Positions 33,970 to 41,824 of a stretch of 64,000 nt of DNA are shown piece by piece. The DNA lies in NCBI GenBank assembly GCA_029907345.1, contig JARYMB010000003.1, forward strand, positions 62,001 to 126,000. Direction: 5' to 3'. The stretch is from Methanolinea sp. GTDB taxonomy: Archaea > Halobacteriota > Methanomicrobia > Methanomicrobiales > Methanospirillaceae. The stretch's first letter is position 1. Each line of letters begins with the position of its first letter. The position numbers were made by a program, and so were the translations under genes. A model generated the notes under the pieces. It saw nothing but the letters and a program-made list of their open reading frames with translations, did no database searches and had not been told where the DNA came from.

Positions 33970-34802
33970 CGCGTCTTGCGTTCCGGTGCGGGTACCTGGG
34001 TGACAGGTTCTCCGGGTCCCAGGTCCAGCCCGGTGCGCGGACCGTCGAGGGGGAGTTCATCGCCGCCTGCCTCCGGCTCTCTCTCTTCCCGGATCCCCGG
34101 TCGGGCCGCTTCCAGGCTGCAGGGAGAACGGACCGGGGGGTCCATGCCAGGGGCCAGGTCTTCTGCGTCTCGACGCCTTTTCCCGAACGCGCAATAAACC
34201 TGCTCCGGTACCATTTGCCTCCCGACCTCTGGGTGACGGGTTTTGCCAGGGTCGCTCCCGACTTCCATCCCCGGCACAGGGCGACCCACCGGACATACCG
34301 CTACTTCTTCGGCGAGACGTGCCTCGACGTGCAATCGATGGACAGGGCAGCCCGGGCATTCGAGGGGACTCTCGATTTCTCGCTCTTTGCCCGGCCGGAC
34401 GGGAAGGACCCGGTTCGGACCGTCCTTTCGGCCCGGGTGTTCGAAGAGTCCGGGATCGTCGTCTTCGAGGTCCGTGCCGGGAGCTTTCTCTGGCACATGG
34501 TCCGGTACATGGCATCCGCTCTCCGCCTGGTTGGAACAGGGGAGGCCGACGAAAAACTCGTCTCCTCGCGCCTTTCCGGTGACGCCTGCGGGAGGCTCTC
34601 TCCTGCACCTCCCGGCGGCCTTGTCCTCTGGGACGTATCCTACGGGTTTCCCTTCCACCCCCTCGATCCCGGGAAAAAGTCACGCATGTACCTGGAAAGG
34701 GAGTACGTCTCTTCGCGGGTGCGGTCCTGCGTGGCAGGACACCTTGCAGCAGATACCTGCCCGTCCTGCAGCATGACCGTATCCGGGGAGGATGTCCCGT
34801 GA
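33933..34802 (+). CDS. truA: tRNA pseudouridine synthase TruA
   Basis: A 289-residue pseudouridine synthase acting on tRNA anticodon-stem positions 38-40. Motifs: FRCGYLGDRFSGSQVQP, catalytic AGRTDRGVHARGQV (Asp), HRTYRYFF, FLWHMVRYMA. The C terminus carries an extra segment with SRVRSCVAG and CPSC. ATG 33933 overlaps the PHP gene by 37 bases. GTG 33966, with a tighter overlap, is an alternative start. The stop overlaps the next gene. Confidence 0.92.
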   Translation: MEEDLAQDHPEVTRLAFRCGYLGDRFSGSQVQPGARTVEGEFIAACLRLSLFPDPRSGRFQAAGRTDRGVHARGQVFCVSTPFPERAINLLRYHLPPDLWVTGFARVAPDFHPRHRATHRTYRYFFGETCLDVQSMDRAARAFEGTLDFSLFARPDGKDPVRTVLSARVFEESGIVVFEVRAGSFLWHMVRYMASALRLVGTGEADEKLVSSRLSGDACGRLSPAPPGGLVLWDVSYGFPFHPLDPGKKSRMYLEREYVSSRVRSCVAGHLAADTCPSCSMTVSGEDVP

Positions 34803-35290
34803 CGAAATTTTCCTGCTCGCGCTGCGGGAAATGCTGCATGAGCCTCGGGAGGCACATCCAGGTCATCAGGACCACCTCTCCCCGCTCCTTTCTCATCAGC
34901 GTCCGGGTGACCCGGGAGACGCTCCCCGTGCAGATCGTCCCCTCCCTCGTCCCCCTCTATTCCCAAAAGGATCCCCCCGCATGGGAAGCAGGGTGGTGCC
35001 CGTTCCTCCGGCGTGAGGCCGACGGTCTCTTTGCGTGCACCATTTACCCGTTCCGCCCGCGCATCTGCCGCGAGTTCCGGTGCATGACGATGCGCATCCT
35101 CGATCGGTCGGGCCGCGAAGCCGGCCGGGTGAAGGGAAGGGCATCGCTCGTATCCGGTGACCCCCGCCTCGTGCAGCTCTGGAATGATGCCGTGGCACCC
35201 CTCGCAGGTCTCCCGGAAAAGGAGTTTGCTTCCCGTTGCCGCGGGATCCTCGCATCCCACGGCTTCGACGTCGAGATATTCGACGAATGA
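34799..35290 (+). CDS. YkgJ-family CxxC cluster (zinc/iron-chelating) protein
   Basis: A 163-residue protein starting with GTG in a GTGA overlap with truA. The N-terminal SRCGKCCMSLG and later GWCPFL, FACTIYPFRPRICREFRC give the Cys pattern of the YkgJ/UPF0153 family, thought to bind a metal or Fe-S cluster. Function unknown. A further Cys occurs near the end (ASRCRGIL). Confidence 0.85.
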   Translation: MTKFSCSRCGKCCMSLGRHIQVIRTTSPRSFLISVRVTRETLPVQIVPSLVPLYSQKDPPAWEAGWCPFLRREADGLFACTIYPFRPRICREFRCMTMRILDRSGREAGRVKGRASLVSGDPRLVQLWNDAVAPLAGLPEKEFASRCRGILASHGFDVEIFDE

Positions 35291-35354
35291 GGGGGAGAGA
35301 ATCATCCCGCCGCCGGGTGCCCGCCTGCCCCTTCCGTCAGGTTGATGTATTTAT

Positions 35355-35377
35355 GCGCATATGAGAAATATATGTGC
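35355..35377 (+). promoter_or_regulatory. Inverted repeat GCGCATAT-N7-ATATGTGC before the DUF5320 gene
   Basis: The two 8-base arms (35355-35362, 35370-35377) are complementary at 7 of 8 positions. The left arm and spacer contain CATATGAGAAATA (35358-35370), which recurs exactly at 36551-36563 before atwA. The position, 26-48 bases ahead of the ATG, suits an operator or promoter element. Confidence 0.5.
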
Positions 35378-35402
35378 ACAGGCACAGGAGGCAAAAAATA
35401 CC

Positions 35403-35708
35403 ATGCCAGGACTTGATGGAACAGGTCCCCTCGGGAGGGGACCCATGACAGGATGGGGAATGGGGCGCTGCAGGCCTTACGGTGTCGCTCCCTTCTCCCC
35501 GCAGACCCAACAGCAGCCTGCCCCGGCAGCAGAACAGGGCACGCAGGAACCATCCGGACAGGGCAGTGCAGGTACGGCAGCCCCCCGGGGTTACCCGTTT
35601 GTGGCCCCACGGGGGTACCCGTTTGTCTATGGCCGTGGCCGCGGCGGAATACCCCGGGGCTGTGGCAGGGGATGGGGGAGGGGGCGCTGCTGGCGCTTCT
35701 TCTGGTGA
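35403..35708 (+). CDS. DUF5320-like small Gly/Pro-rich protein
   Basis: A 101-residue protein. The signature N terminus PGLDGTGPLGRGPMTGWGMGRC is shared by DUF5320 proteins. The middle is Gln/Pro/Ala-rich and has a tandem PRGYPFV-A-PRGYPFV repeat. The tail is GRGRGG and Trp/Cys-rich (GCGRGWGRGRCWRFFW). Such proteins are often near DUF134 and NifX-like genes in anaerobes; function unknown. AGGAGG precedes ATG 35403. Confidence 0.8.
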   Translation: MPGLDGTGPLGRGPMTGWGMGRCRPYGVAPFSPQTQQQPAPAAEQGTQEPSGQGSAGTAAPRGYPFVAPRGYPFVYGRGRGGIPRGCGRGWGRGRCWRFFW

Positions 35709-35754
35709 ATCCAGGAGACCAGATCCGACCACGAGAGGAAACACGGGCGATGCC

Positions 35755-35973
35755 ATGTCTGACGACATGCGGGGGAAGACCTCCCATTCTTCCCCCTCTT
35801 CCGCTCACCACTCCGGAGCCGGGCCACGGCCAAGATCCATTCCCCTCCGGACAGCCATCCGGATAGCGCGCGAGAAACAGAGGTCACGGTCCTCCCGGAG
35901 GAAGATATTCCGCGAGGAGCCCGACCGGTACCTCGACATTGTCCGGCTGATGAAGGAATCCGGCGAGATCTAA
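35755..35973 (+). CDS. Small basic protein of unknown function
   Basis: A 72-residue reading frame between the DUF5320 and DUF134 genes. The first half is Ser/His-rich; the second is a basic helix (REKQRSRSSRRKIFREEP) ending RYLDIVRLMKESGEI. I do not recognise a family. Its place between two genes commonly found together, and the protein-like C terminus, support it; ATG 35755 has GAGAGGAAA about 17 bases upstream. Confidence 0.55.
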   Translation: MSDDMRGKTSHSSPSSAHHSGAGPRPRSIPLRTAIRIAREKQRSRSSRRKIFREEPDRYLDIVRLMKESGEI

Positions 35974-36074
35974 GGAGGCCCTCCTTTTTCCGGAGCCCGG
36001 CGTCCTGTGGAGCTGTCTTCCCATTGAAAGATTAACCTCATATGGGCAGAAACCTAAAAGAAGAGCACGGGATC

Positions 36075-36449
36075 ATGGCAACAGACGCTGTGGTGCGGGG
36101 CCCCAACCGGAGGCGGGGGAGGCCGAGGATGCCCAGGGCGCTGGGAGAGCCCACCTCTTCCCGCTGCTTTGCACCCGAGTGCGCACCGGACGAGGAGGGC
36201 CTTGCGATCACGCTCCTTCCCGAGGAAGTGGAACTCCTGCGGCTCATCGACCTCGAGGGGCTCGAGCAGGAGGAGGCCGCAGCAGTCCTCGGGGTCTCCC
36301 GACGGACCGTCTGGAGGGACCTGCACACCGCCCGGAGGAAGGTTGCCGAGGCCCTGACGACCGGCAAGTGCCTCCGGATGGACAGGTGCCCCCGCGTGGA
36401 ACAGGGGAAGTGCCCGCGGAAGTGCCGCAGGGGGCTGCAGGAGATCTGA
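36075..36449 (+). CDS. DUF134 family predicted DNA-binding protein
   Basis: About 124 residues. RRRGRPRMPR at the N terminus, then the sigma-70 region 4-like helix-turn-helix LRLIDLEGLEQEEAAAVLGVSRRTVWRDLHTARRKVAEAL, a family hallmark. The Cys-rich end (KCLRMDRCPRVEQGKCPRKC) may bind metal. DUF134 proteins sit beside DUF5320-type genes and probably regulate them. ATG 36075 is preferred; ATG 36042 lies upstream in frame, within the CATATGGG promoter element. Confidence 0.85.
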   Translation: MATDAVVRGPNRRRGRPRMPRALGEPTSSRCFAPECAPDEEGLAITLLPEEVELLRLIDLEGLEQEEAAAVLGVSRRTVWRDLHTARRKVAEALTTGKCLRMDRCPRVEQGKCPRKCRRGLQEI

Positions 36450-36473
36450 ACCCATTGCAGGGCCCTTCAAACC

Positions 36474-36491
36474 GTTTTTCCTCTTTTTTTT
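36474..36491 (+). terminator. T-rich terminator after the DUF134 gene
   Basis: GTTTTTCCTCTTTTTTTT-type run 25 bases after the stop, typical of archaeal T-tract termination. No stable hairpin precedes it. The following ~160 bases to atwA hold no gene, only the CATATGAG element. Confidence 0.55.
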
Positions 36492-36548
36492 CAGTAACCC
36501 GGAGATAATGCCTTTCCCGGACAAATGCAACAGGTTTATCCCATTCTA

Positions 36549-36563
36549 CTCATATGAGAAATA
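36549..36563 (+). promoter_or_regulatory. CTCATATGAG palindrome plus AAATA before atwA
   Basis: A perfect 10-base palindrome (36549-36558) running into AAATA, so that CATATGAGAAATA is identical to the site before the DUF5320 gene. It lies about 95 bases ahead of the atwA ATG, leaving a longer leader than most genes here. Confidence 0.5.
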
Positions 36564-36654
36564 ATAGAGGGCGGGCAGGGCCTGTCGGCATGCCGGGATC
36601 TTTTCCGGGGACTCTTTCGGGACCTCCCCCTGTCGAGATATGCGTGAGGATGTC

Positions 36655-38280
36655 ATGAATCACCCGTTTATTTCGGTCCGGAACCTCTCCATGGAATACT
36701 CGGGAAAGAAAGTCCTCGATAATCTCTCTTTCGAGATCTTCGAGGGCGAGACCATGGGGATCATCGGGCGCAGCGGCGCAGGAAAGAGCGTGCTGATCCA
36801 CCTCCTCCGGGGGGTGGAAGATCCCCCGACAGCAGGAGCGATCATTTACCACGTGAGCATGTGCCCGCACTGTGCATACGTCGGGCTGCAAAGTGATGCA
36901 GGCAAACCCTGTCCGCGGTGCGGCACCACCCTCGGCAAGGCAGACGTGGACTTCTGGAAGCCGGAGAACGAGGCCCAAAAGAACCACATCATGCGGCGCA
37001 CCGCAATCATGTTCCAGAGGACGTTTGCACTCTACGGGGATGACCGCGTCATCGAAAACGTCCTGCGGGCCCTCGACGATGTCAACTACGGGGAGGGTGC
37101 AATCACCCGGGCGGCAGACCTCCTGGACCAGGTCCGGCTCTCGCACCGGATGATGCACATCGCCCGCGACCTCTCGGGTGGTGAGAAACAGCGGGTGGTG
37201 CTCGCCCGGCAGCTCGCACGCGACCCCCTCCTCCTCTTTGCCGACGAACCGACGGGCACGCTCGACCCGCAGACGGCAGACGTCGTGCACCAGATGCTCC
37301 TCTCGGCATCGAAGGGCTCCGGGATGGGGATTGTTATCACGTCGCACTTCTCAAAGGTCATCGAGGACACGGCTGCACGCGCAATCCTCCTCGAGGAGGG
37401 CCGGATCGAGAAGATAGGTGCTCCAGGAGACGTCATATCCCATTTTTTGCGGGACTATTCGCGCGAGGAGGACGAATCTCCCGTCACCTTCGGCGAGGAG
37501 ATCCTTGTGGCGCGGGACGTTGCCAAGCGCTACATGTCTGCCGACAGGGGCTTGATCCGGGCGGTCAACGGTGTCTCGTTCAAGGTTAACAGGGGAGAGA
37601 TATTCGGGATCATCGGGAAAAGCGGTGCGGGAAAGACCACGCTCTCGCGGATCATCGCCGGGATCATCGAACCGACGGCCGGCGAGATGAACTTCCTCGT
37701 CGGGGACGAGTGGATCGATATGACAAAACCCGGAATAGAGAACCGCGGACGGGCCAAGGGGTCCATCGGGCTCCTCCACCAGGAGTACGATCTCTACCCC
37801 CACCGCACCGTCCTCGACAACCTCACCGACGCAATCGGCCTCGAGTTCCCCAAGGAACTCGCTGTCAGGAAAGCCAGGATCACCCTCGCGATGGCCGGCT
37901 TTCCGGAGAAGGTGAGCGGAGACATCCTCTCCAAGTACCCCGACCAGCTCTCCGAGGGGGAGAGGCACAGGGTTGCCCTGGCACAGGTCCTGATCCGCGA
38001 ACCCCGCATGGTGATCCTGGACGAGCCGACCGGAACGATGGACCCGCTCACCAAGAGGGACGTCAAGCATTCCATCCTCCACGCCCGCCAGGAGATGGAC
38101 CAGACCTTCATCGTGGTCTCCCACGACATGGACTTTGTCCGGGAACTCTGTGACCGCGTTGCCTGGATGAAGGGAGGAAAGATCGTGGCCATGGGGACAG
38201 TTCCCGAGGTGCTGCGTGCCATGCCGCCCGAGGAAGGCGGGGTTGCCACTCCGGGTGAGGCCCCCGGGCAGGTGACCTGA
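36655..38280 (+). CDS. atwA: Methyl-coenzyme M reductase activation protein, component A2 (AtwA)
   Basis: A 541-residue soluble protein with two ABC ATPase domains, no membrane part. Domain 1: IGRSGAGKSV, DLSGGEKQRVV, LLFADEPTGTLD. Domain 2: IGKSGAGKTT, QLSEGERHRVA, MVILDEPTGTMD. Domain 1 carries the CPHCAYV...CPRCG zinc-ribbon-like insert characteristic of component A2. It binds ATP and is needed for reductive activation of MCR (Ni-F430). ATG 36655 follows GAGGAT. Monocistronic, followed by T-runs. Confidence 0.93.
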   Translation: MNHPFISVRNLSMEYSGKKVLDNLSFEIFEGETMGIIGRSGAGKSVLIHLLRGVEDPPTAGAIIYHVSMCPHCAYVGLQSDAGKPCPRCGTTLGKADVDFWKPENEAQKNHIMRRTAIMFQRTFALYGDDRVIENVLRALDDVNYGEGAITRAADLLDQVRLSHRMMHIARDLSGGEKQRVVLARQLARDPLLLFADEPTGTLDPQTADVVHQMLLSASKGSGMGIVITSHFSKVIEDTAARAILLEEGRIEKIGAPGDVISHFLRDYSREEDESPVTFGEEILVARDVAKRYMSADRGLIRAVNGVSFKVNRGEIFGIIGKSGAGKTTLSRIIAGIIEPTAGEMNFLVGDEWIDMTKPGIENRGRAKGSIGLLHQEYDLYPHRTVLDNLTDAIGLEFPKELAVRKARITLAMAGFPEKVSGDILSKYPDQLSEGERHRVALAQVLIREPRMVILDEPTGTMDPLTKRDVKHSILHARQEMDQTFIVVSHDMDFVRELCDRVAWMKGGKIVAMGTVPEVLRAMPPEEGGVATPGEAPGQVT

Positions 38281-38341
38281 AACCTCCAATCCCTGTACCG
38301 GCGCAATTCTGCACAATTTACGGCTTTTCTCCCCAACTCCG

Positions 38342-38359
38342 TTTTTTCATGCCTTTTTT
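38342..38359 (+). terminator. T-tracts after atwA
   Basis: Two runs of six T separated by CATGCC, about 60 bases after the atwA stop and just before the AAAAATACC TATA-like sequence (38364-38372) of porB. Confidence 0.45.
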
Positions 38360-38412
38360 CCGGAAAAATACCCTTATGAATGATGGCCTCTAACCTGAGT
38401 GGCTGAAGTTTC

Positions 38413-39294
38413 ATGACGGAGATTCCCCGGGAAGAATACATCCTGAAGTGCACCTCCGCGTGCGCCGGGTGCGGCGACTCCCTCTCCCTCCGCTACGTCC
38501 TCAAGGCAGCTGGACCCGATACGGTCCTTGTCGTGCCTGCCTGCTGCACGAGCGTGATACAGGGTATTTACCCGAACACCGCCTTCAACGTCCCCGTGTA
38601 CAACGTTGCATTCGCCGCCGCCGCTGCATGCGCCTCCGGAATGAGTGCTGCACTCCGTGCCGCCGGAAAGAAGACGAACGTCATTGCCTATGCAGGTGAC
38701 GGAGGCACTGTTGACATCGGGATACAGGCTCTCTCGGGCGCGTTCGAGAGGGGTACCGATTTCCTCTACATCTGCTACGACAACGAGGCGTACGGGAACA
38801 CGGGAATGCAGCGCTCGGGAGCGACACCGCTCGGTGCACGCACGACGACCACGCCCGGGGGGAAGATGCAGCCCAAGAAGGATCTCGACGCGATCGTTGC
38901 TGCCCACAGGCCTCCCTACATGGCAACGGCCTGCCCGTCGTATCCCAGGGACCTGTTCCAGAAGGTGAAAAAGGCTCTCTCCTACCGCGGCCCTACATTC
39001 ATCCACATCCTCTCCCCGTGCCCGCCGGGGTGGCGTTTCTCCACCGAAAAGACCGTGGAGATGGGGAAGCTGGCCGTCCGCACCGGGATGTGGATCCTGT
39101 ACGAGCGGGAGCAGGGGAAGGTGACGATCAACGGTCCCTCGAAGGCGGCGATGGTAAAACCGCTCCCCGTCGGGGAATACTTCCGCGCCCAGGGCAGGTT
39201 CAAGGGTATCAGCGCGGAAACGGTTGCCCGGATGGTGGACGATGCCCGGGCCCTCGCCAGGCGCCTGCAAAAGGAGGAGGAGGGCATATGCTGA
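38413..39294 (+). CDS. porB: Pyruvate:ferredoxin oxidoreductase, beta subunit
   Basis: A 293-residue TPP-binding subunit. CTSACAGCGDSLSLRY (cluster-ligand Cys), CCTSVIQG, AYAGDGGTVDIG (TPP Mg site G-D-G), YDNEAYGNTGMQRSGATP, and TTTTPGGK are typical of PorB. The enzyme makes acetyl-CoA and reduced ferredoxin reversibly, the entry to biosynthesis in methanogens. A related 2-oxoacid such as 2-oxoisovalerate cannot be fully excluded. First gene of a B-A-G-D order operon. Confidence 0.9.
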   Translation: MTEIPREEYILKCTSACAGCGDSLSLRYVLKAAGPDTVLVVPACCTSVIQGIYPNTAFNVPVYNVAFAAAAACASGMSAALRAAGKKTNVIAYAGDGGTVDIGIQALSGAFERGTDFLYICYDNEAYGNTGMQRSGATPLGARTTTTPGGKMQPKKDLDAIVAAHRPPYMATACPSYPRDLFQKVKKALSYRGPTFIHILSPCPPGWRFSTEKTVEMGKLAVRTGMWILYEREQGKVTINGPSKAAMVKPLPVGEYFRAQGRFKGISAETVARMVDDARALARRLQKEEEGIC

Positions 39295-40400
39295 CGGTTG
39301 CAACCGGGAACAAGGCTGTTGCCGCCGCCGTGAAGGAGGCAGCGCCCGCGGTCGTTGCGGCATACCCGATAACGCCCCAGACAGAGATCGTGGAGCAGAT
39401 AGCAGAATACGTCTCTTCCGGGGAACTCAAAAGCCAGTACATCCCGGTGGAGAGCGAACACTCGGCAATGGCAGCCTGTATCGGGGCGAGCGTGACCGGG
39501 GCCCGGACCTTCACGGCAACGAGTTCCCACGGGCTGCACTACATGCACGAGATGGTCAACTGGGCTGCAGGGGCGCGTCTGCCGATCGTCATGGCCAACG
39601 TGAACCGTGCACTCGGGCCCGGGTGGAACATCTGGGCGGAGCATACCGACGCGTTCCAGGAGAGGGATTCCGGGTGGCTCCAGGTGTACGTGGGATCGGT
39701 GCAGGAGGCGTTCGATGCCGTCCTGATGGCCTTCTGCATCGCCGAGGACGAGCGCGTCCTGCTCCCCGTGATGGTGAACCTTGACGGGTTCCTCCTCTCC
39801 CACACGATGCAGCCGCTGGAGGTCGAAAAAGCCGGGGACTTCATCCCGCCGCTCCGCCTCCCGCATGCCATCGACCCCCAGGAACCCTGCGGGTACGGGA
39901 CGCTCACGGGGCCGGACGAGTATTTCCGGCTCCGCTGGGACATCGAGCGGTCCATGAGGGACGCCGTTGACGTGATCCGCGGGACGCAGGAGCGCTTCGC
40001 AGAGAGGTTCGGGAGAAAATACGGGATGGTCGATGAGTACAGGTGCGATGACGCCGAGGTTGTCGTCGTGGCCGCAGGAACGCTCGGGCGGGAGGCGGAA
40101 GTCGCCGTCGATCTCCTCAGGAACGAGGGTATCCGGGCAGGGAGCATGCGGATCCGGTGGTTCCGCCCGTTCCCGCGGCTCGACCTGTCCGGGCGCGACG
40201 TGGTCGTGATTGACCGCGACTACTCGTTCGGGTTCGGCGGAGTCCTGGCAAAAAGCATTGCCGCAAAGGAAGGCGCCAGGCCCTTTTCCGTGATTGCCGG
40301 TCTCGGGGGGCAGGAAGTCACCTACGAGGACATAGCCGGGTTTGTCCGGAACAGGCAGCCCGGCAGGGAACTCTGGTTCGGGGTGAACGGCGATGTTTGA
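39288..40400 (+). CDS. porA: Pyruvate:ferredoxin oxidoreductase, alpha subunit
   Basis: A 370-residue subunit. AAYPITPQTEIVEQI and VESEHSAMAACIGAS (conserved Glu region), TSSHGLHYMHEMVNWAAG, and FDYR-like RDYSFGFGGVLAKSI near the end. ATG 39288 overlaps the end of porB by 7 bases. Length is normal for four-subunit enzymes. Confidence 0.93.
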   Translation: MLTVATGNKAVAAAVKEAAPAVVAAYPITPQTEIVEQIAEYVSSGELKSQYIPVESEHSAMAACIGASVTGARTFTATSSHGLHYMHEMVNWAAGARLPIVMANVNRALGPGWNIWAEHTDAFQERDSGWLQVYVGSVQEAFDAVLMAFCIAEDERVLLPVMVNLDGFLLSHTMQPLEVEKAGDFIPPLRLPHAIDPQEPCGYGTLTGPDEYFRLRWDIERSMRDAVDVIRGTQERFAERFGRKYGMVDEYRCDDAEVVVVAAGTLGREAEVAVDLLRNEGIRAGSMRIRWFRPFPRLDLSGRDVVVIDRDYSFGFGGVLAKSIAAKEGARPFSVIAGLGGQEVTYEDIAGFVRNRQPGRELWFGVNGDV

Positions 40401-40920
40401 AGTCAGGATTCACTCGCGCGGCGGCCAGGGCGGTGTGACCGCTGCCCGCCTGCTCGCGCTCGCGGCTGTCCGGGACGGGAAGTATGCCACCGCGTTCCCG
40501 TTTTACGGTGCCGAGCGCCGCGGTGCACCGGTCGTCTCGTTCGTTCGGATCGACGATTCCCCCATCCGGATCTCGAGCCAAATCAAAAAGCCCGACCTCG
40601 TCATCGTGCTCGACCCGAGCGTGATGGACGTCGTCGACGTGCTGCAGGGGCTCAGGCCCGGCGGGCGCGTCCTCCTCAACGCCCGGGAACGCCGGGACAT
40701 GAAGGGTTACCCGACGTTTACCGTCGATTTGACGGGAATTGCACTCCGGGAAAAGCTCGAGGTTGCCGGGAGCCCGATCCTCAACACGCCCGTGCTCGGT
40801 GCCCTCGCAAAAATGGGGATCGTCACCATGGAATCAGCAAAGTCCGCCATCACCGAGATGTTCTCCGACCCCCGCAACGTGTCTGCCGCAGAGGCAGCCT
40901 ACAGGGAGCTGGTCGCATGA
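40393..40920 (+). CDS. porG: Pyruvate:ferredoxin oxidoreductase, gamma subunit
   Basis: A 175-residue subunit. RIHSRGGQGGVTAARLLALA, FPFYGAERRGAPVVSFVRI, and LNTPVLGALAK are the family motifs. Start overlaps porA by 8 bases and the stop overlaps porD (ATGA). Confidence 0.94.
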   Translation: MFEVRIHSRGGQGGVTAARLLALAAVRDGKYATAFPFYGAERRGAPVVSFVRIDDSPIRISSQIKKPDLVIVLDPSVMDVVDVLQGLRPGGRVLLNARERRDMKGYPTFTVDLTGIALREKLEVAGSPILNTPVLGALAKMGIVTMESAKSAITEMFSDPRNVSAAEAAYRELVA

Positions 40921-41168
40921 AACAGCGCCGCCGCCTCGCCATCAGCCGCCCGACAACCGGCGCCTGCGGCAAGACCGGGTCCTGGCGCGTTTTCCGCCCG
41001 CGGATCGACCGGGAGAAGTGCAACGCCTGCGGCATGTGCGCGATGTACTGTCCCGATGCGGCGATCAGCGAGGACCTTGAGATCGATTACGACTTCTGCA
41101 AGGGCTGTGGCATCTGCGCAAACGAGTGCCCGAAATCGGCAATAACCATGGAGAGGGAGGAAAAATAA
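40917..41168 (+). CDS. porD: Pyruvate:ferredoxin oxidoreductase, delta subunit (2[4Fe-4S] ferredoxin)
   Basis: An 83-residue ferredoxin-like subunit with two complete cluster motifs, CNACGMCAMYCPD and CKGCGICANECPK. The basic N terminus GACGKTGSWRVFRP matches PorD. Last gene of the operon; the ~100 bases to the convergent zinc-ribbon gene hold nothing I can identify. Confidence 0.94.
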   Translation: MKQRRRLAISRPTTGACGKTGSWRVFRPRIDREKCNACGMCAMYCPDAAISEDLEIDYDFCKGCGICANECPKSAITMEREEK

Positions 41169-41271
41169 CCCTCCCCTTCCTTTCCGGCTGCCACCCTGAA
41201 ACCGTCACCGGGGAGGATCCCGCTCCTACGGGAAAGAGGACTCCGGCAGCCACCCCCACCCTCTTGTTTCC

Positions 41272-41640
41272 TCACGTCTCTTCTTCGATGGGGCACTGGG
41301 CGATATACTCGAGGCTGAACTTGTAAAAGTGCGTGAATCCGCAGTTCCTGCAGCGCACGGTGAAATGGTTGCACCCGATGGAAAGGTCGTGGGGGCCCGT
41401 TACTCCGCAGTTCCTGCATTCTGCATCGGAAACGAGGGTCCAGAGGTCGTAGCACCCGATCCTCGTGAAACTTCCCGGTTTGCTCACGTCTTCGATGCGG
41501 GGGACGAAGATGCGGGTTGCCCCGCAGTTGCTGCAGATGACCTGGGCCTGGAAGGGAACCGCCTTGATGACCTGGTCTGCCTCCTTCCCGCAGTGGTAGC
41601 ACGTCGTCCTGTAGCGCGTGAAGATGAACCGGTCCTGCAT
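41272..41640 (-). CDS. Multi-zinc-ribbon protein of unknown function
   Basis: About 122 residues with four CxxC knuckles: TCYHCGKE, ICSNCGAT, ECRNCGVT, RCRNCGFT, plus isolated Cys. They probably pair into two zinc ribbons, the second repeated as CRNCG-x-T. ATG 41640 is chosen because a TATA box (41661-41671) lies 26 bases ahead; an in-frame ATG at 41700 would be upstream of that promoter. No family assigned. Confidence 0.75.
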   Translation of the reverse strand: MQDRFIFTRYRTTCYHCGKEADQVIKAVPFQAQVICSNCGATRIFVPRIEDVSKPGSFTRIGCYDLWTLVSDAECRNCGVTGPHDLSIGCNHFTVRCRNCGFTHFYKFSLEYIAQCPIEEET

Positions 41641-41660
41641 GGAGTCAGTATCGACCCATG

Positions 41661-41671
41661 CAGATATAAGT
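41661..41671 (-). promoter_or_regulatory. TATA box for the zinc-ribbon gene
   Basis: Minus strand ACTTATATCTG, centred ~26 bases before ATG 41640, consistent with a leaderless transcript and with the shorter start. Confidence 0.6.
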
Positions 41672-41734
41672 TTCCCCTCCTCCACGTCCTGCCGGGACAT
41701 TCCGGGAAAGTTTACGGTATTTGGAGCGGGATAC

Positions 41735-41800
41735 GGGTAAAAGCAATCAAAAAAGGGCACTGCCAATTCCCGGGAAAAAAGAGTCGTTGGAAAAATGGGG
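41735..41800 (-). terminator. T-rich termination region after the thermosome gene
   Basis: On the minus strand, runs ATTTTTCC, CTTTTTTCCC and CCTTTTTTG follow the thermosome stop within 90 bases, preceded by a C-tract. Multiple T-tracts are the normal archaeal termination signal. Confidence 0.5.
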
Positions 41801-41824
41801 GGGGTGGGGGGGACTTTCCGGTTC

